Of a DNA stretch of 64,000 nucleotides, positions 61,570 to 64,000 are shown in pieces (position 1 is the first letter of the stretch; each line of letters starts with the position of its first letter). Source of the DNA: an uncultured Prevotellaceae bacterium (GTDB lineage: Bacteria; Bacteroidota; Bacteroidia; Bacteroidales; Muribaculaceae); the NCBI GenBank assembly GCA_947169265.1, contig CAMVPC010000012.1:22023-86022 (forward strand). Direction: 5' to 3'. The notes beneath the pieces are model-generated. The model worked only from the letters and a program-made list of their open reading frames with translations. It was not told the DNA's origin and searched no databases. The translations under genes were made by a program, and so were the position numbers.

Positions 61570-62604
61570 ATGAGGACAATGGTTAAATGGATGATGGCGG
61601 CAATGGCGACACTGCTGCTAATCGCATGCGCCGATGAGCCCGAACGCTACAGCGCCAACGAGAACTTCGACATGCTGTGGCGCATCGTCGATGAGCATTA
61701 TTGTTTTTTCGAATATAAAAACATCGACTGGGACGAGGTGGGTGAACGATACCGCAAGCAAATGCGGGAAAAGGGCTCCATGACACAAACCGAGTTCTTC
61801 GACTTTTTGGCTTCCATGCTGGCCGAGCTGCGTGACGGACACGTGAACCTGTCAAGCTCGTTCGACGTGTCGAGATACTGGATTTGGGAACAATATCCGG
61901 TCAACTACGACCAGCGGCTCATCGATGAGCATTACCTGCACTTCACTTACCGCCTCTCGGGAGGTATGAAATACGCACAGTTGCAAGACAGCACCATCGG
62001 CTACATCTACTACGGCAACTTCGCCTCGTCGTTGAGCGAGGGAAACATCCACAACGCGCTCAAGTCGATGAACAACACCAAGGGACTCATTATCGACGTG
62101 CGAAGTAATGGCGGCGGATATCTCACCAATGTGGAAACATTTGTGTCGAGGTTCCTCAGCCAACGCACCTATGCCGGCGCCATCCGCCACAAAACGGGTC
62201 CCGGACATAACGATTTCAGCGAGCCTTACCATTATTATTTCGAGCCGGCTAACGGATATCGTTACCTTGACAGGCCCATCGTGGTGCTCGCTAACCGCGG
62301 CTCGTTCAGCGCCACTAACAATTTCGTGTCAATCATGAAATCGCTTCCTAATGTCACCGTCATGGGCGACATCACCGGCGGCGGTTGCGGACTACCTTTT
62401 ACCAGTGAAATTCCCATAGGATGGAACGTGAGATTCAGTGCCGCACCCATCACCGGACCCGATGGAGAGCTCACCGAATGGGGCGTCGCTCCCGACATAA
62501 GAGTCGACATGAATGTCGACGACGCCGCAGCCGGTCACGACACCATCCTCGACACGGCTATCGCCCACCTGCTGGAAGCTATTGCCGCCAACGGCGACAA
62601 ATAG
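61570..62604 (+). CDS. S41-family peptidase lipoprotein
   Basis: A 344-residue lipoprotein of the S41 (tail-specific/C-terminal processing) family. The signal peptide ends in a lipobox (TLLLIAC, Cys about residue 19). An N-terminal helical domain (NFDMLWRIVDEHYCFFEYK, about 28-46) matches Bacteroidales S41 proteins. No clear PDZ domain is seen. The catalytic region is DVRSNGGGYLTNVETFVSRF followed by VLANRGSFSATNNFVSIM, where the Ser in SFSATN is the likely nucleophile. Then comes GDITGGGCGLPF. The ATG at 61570 is preferred over a TTG at 61561. It is the last gene of the run starting with DUF3316. Confidence 0.88.
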   Translation: MRTMVKWMMAAMATLLLIACADEPERYSANENFDMLWRIVDEHYCFFEYKNIDWDEVGERYRKQMREKGSMTQTEFFDFLASMLAELRDGHVNLSSSFDVSRYWIWEQYPVNYDQRLIDEHYLHFTYRLSGGMKYAQLQDSTIGYIYYGNFASSLSEGNIHNALKSMNNTKGLIIDVRSNGGGYLTNVETFVSRFLSQRTYAGAIRHKTGPGHNDFSEPYHYYFEPANGYRYLDRPIVVLANRGSFSATNNFVSIMKSLPNVTVMGDITGGGCGLPFTSEIPIGWNVRFSAAPITGPDGELTEWGVAPDIRVDMNVDDAAAGHDTILDTAIAHLLEAIAANGDK

Positions 62605-62700
62605 ACACACGTTTCTACTACCATTCCTTTTTTTTCGTGCGCAAGAGATTTCCCACTTTGCAAAGATTTTATTAGAAAGAACGCTTTAACAATATCTGCT

Positions 62701-63954
62701 ATGGCACGACGTCGTTTTCCTGTGGGTGTGCAGGACTTTGAGAGTATCATTAAGGATGGTTTTGTCTATGTCGACAAGACCGGGTATATCTATGACCTTG
62801 CCAATAACTATGGCAACGCGATGTTCCTGAGCCGCCCGCGACGCTTCGGCAAGTCGCTGCTGTGCTCCACACTGAAATACTATTTTCTGGGACGCAAGGA
62901 CCTCTTTGAGGGCCTGGCCATCGACCGCCTCGAGAAAGACTGGACGCGATATCCCGTGTTCCATTTCGACATGTCGCAATGCAAGAACGATGACCCCGAT
63001 GCGGTAGCCGTCTCATTAGACCTAATACTCAAGAACTTCGAGAAGCAATATGGATTATTGGGCGAAGACCTCAGTTTTGGCGACCGCCTGAAAATGCTCA
63101 TCCTCACGGCGCATGAGCGCACGGGGCATCGCGCGGTGCTGATTTTCGACGAGTACGACTCGCCGGTGCTCAACGTCATCGATGAGCCTGAGAAACTGAA
63201 GGCCATCCGCTCCATCTACAACTCGTTTTACGGCCCGGTCAAGAGTATGGCCGAGCACCTGCGTTTCGTGTTCCTCACGGGCATCACCAAGTTCTCGCAA
63301 ATGTCGATTTTCTCGACCATCAACAACCTCTCGAACATCTCGATGGACGAGACGTGGGAAGGCCTGTGCGGCATCACCGCCACCGAATTGGAGCGCGATT
63401 TCAAGGACGATATCGCCACGCTGGCGGTGAAATATAAACTCACGCCCGACGAAATGCTCGCGCGTCTGCGTGAGCGTTACGACGGTTATCACTTCGGCCC
63501 CGGGATGGTCGATGTGTACAACCCGTTCAGCATCGTCAACACGTTCTCGCGGATAAAACTCGACGACTACTGGTTCTCGAGCGCGACACCCTCGGCACTC
63601 ATCAAGATACTGAACAAATACAACTTCAAAATCACCGATATCGAGCGCAAAAACGTCTATGCCTCATCGTTCGACCAACCGTTCGACAACATGGCCAGCG
63701 CCATACCCATTTTGTATCAGAGCGGCTACCTGACCATCAAGGACTATGATTTTGACCTCGACCTCTACACCGTGGGCATCCCCAACGGCGAGGTGTACTC
63801 AGGTCTCTACAACACGTTGATGCCGGTTTACCTGAACGACTCGGACGACGATAACACCTCGTTGCTCATGGCCGTGCAGCGCGCCATGCGCGACGACGAC
63901 ATCGACGCGGCACTCACCGCCGTGCAAAGCTACCTCTCGGCGCTGCCCTCCTGA
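62701..63954 (+). CDS. AAA-ATPase-like protein lacking its PD-(D/E)XK nuclease domain
   Basis: A 417-residue protein of the AAA-ATPase_like family (PF09820 type) that in Bacteroidales is normally about 500-530 residues with a C-terminal PD-(D/E)XK nuclease (PDDEXK_9). Visible parts: the opening FPVGVQDFESIIKDGFVYVD, Walker A SRPRRFGKSLLC (about residues 43-54), Walker B LIFDEYDSPV (about 147-156) and FVFLTGITKFSQMSIFSTIN. After NGEVYSGLYNTLMPVYL only about 40 residues remain before the TGA at 63952. The following 46 bases offer no continuation, so the nuclease domain is missing in frame. The natural role of the family is unclear. It may be a decayed copy. Confidence 0.88.
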   Translation: MARRRFPVGVQDFESIIKDGFVYVDKTGYIYDLANNYGNAMFLSRPRRFGKSLLCSTLKYYFLGRKDLFEGLAIDRLEKDWTRYPVFHFDMSQCKNDDPDAVAVSLDLILKNFEKQYGLLGEDLSFGDRLKMLILTAHERTGHRAVLIFDEYDSPVLNVIDEPEKLKAIRSIYNSFYGPVKSMAEHLRFVFLTGITKFSQMSIFSTINNLSNISMDETWEGLCGITATELERDFKDDIATLAVKYKLTPDEMLARLRERYDGYHFGPGMVDVYNPFSIVNTFSRIKLDDYWFSSATPSALIKILNKYNFKITDIERKNVYASSFDQPFDNMASAIPILYQSGYLTIKDYDFDLDLYTVGIPNGEVYSGLYNTLMPVYLNDSDDDNTSLLMAVQRAMRDDDIDAALTAVQSYLSALPS

Positions 63955-64000
63955 CTTCGTCACTTTTTTTGAGAAAAGAAATTGTTAAATTATAATCAAC

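Overview
The window is a 64 kb stretch of GC-rich chromosome (well above half G+C by eye) from a member of the Bacteroidales. The evidence is a complete type IX secretion (Por/Gld) operon, a SusC/SusD outer-membrane pair, BspA-like leucine-rich-repeat exoproteins, and many promoters of the Bacteroidetes form (TTTG, about 19-22 nt, then TAnnTTTG) in place of E. coli-type -35/-10 boxes. The repeated dockerin-like C-termini (GDVNGDG...GADVTALY) and the high GC suggest Muribaculaceae or a close relative; that family-level placement is inference. No rRNA, CRISPR array, phage or complete insertion sequence was found. There are two tRNA genes, Lys-TTT and Leu-TAA.

Layout. 1-512: no convincing gene, but a perfect 40-bp palindrome and further inverted repeats. 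513-2243 (-): BspA-like exoprotein. 2610-6185 (+): pheT, a cupin and a YebC regulator, closed by a strong terminator. 6349-6681 (-): small exported protein. 6869-13977 (+): porT-porP-porK-porL-porM-porN. 14160-15446 (-): dihydrolipoamide dehydrogenase. 15662-20151 (+): rpiB, rpoN, a PAP2-like membrane protein, ispG. 20198-29525 (+): M6 metalloprotease, rRNA methyltransferase, small membrane protein, CE1-like esterase, membrane pyrophosphatase, class-I amidotransferase-like hydrolase. 29644-41375 (+): SusC/SusD, two lipoproteins, subtilisin-like protease, GT-C-like membrane protein. 41377-42144 (-): SpoU methyltransferase. 42561: tRNA-Lys. 42718-46976 (-): aspS, Nif3, zinc-ribbon coiled-coil and FGE-like genes, transcribed leftward from the aspS promoter. 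47299-48617 (+): msrA and a GDPD. 48729: tRNA-Leu. 48950-51342 (+): intact sugar-type MFS transporter, then a scar that joins the promoter and first codons of a parC-like gene to the 3' half of a second MFS gene. 51615-52667 (+): Fic protein. 52768-55935 (-): very large BspA-like exoprotein. 56144-58873 (+): parC. 58886-62604 (+): DUF3316-like protein, outer-membrane barrel, metallophosphoesterase lipoprotein and S41 peptidase lipoprotein. 62701-63954 (+): AAA-ATPase of the PD-(D/E)XK-linked family that lacks its nuclease domain.

How the genes fit together. The Por operon supplies the machine that moves signal-peptide proteins across the outer membrane. The window also carries four large predicted exoproteins (two BspA-like proteins, an M6 protease, an S8 protease) with dockerin-like EF-hand repeats at or near the C-terminus. 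The S8 protease lies directly downstream of a SusC/SusD/PKD-lipoprotein unit, which suggests (inference) extracellular protein breakdown linked to TonB-dependent uptake, as in RagAB. Most other genes are housekeeping: translation, isoprenoids, redox repair and topology.

The most unusual observations are the out-of-frame parC-5'/MFS-3' fusion at 50507-51342, the dockerin-like tags next to a type IX operon with no cohesin in sight, a beta-domain shared by two of these exoproteins, the nuclease-less AAA-ATPase, a long A-rich leader before msrA, and the perfect palindrome at 120-159.
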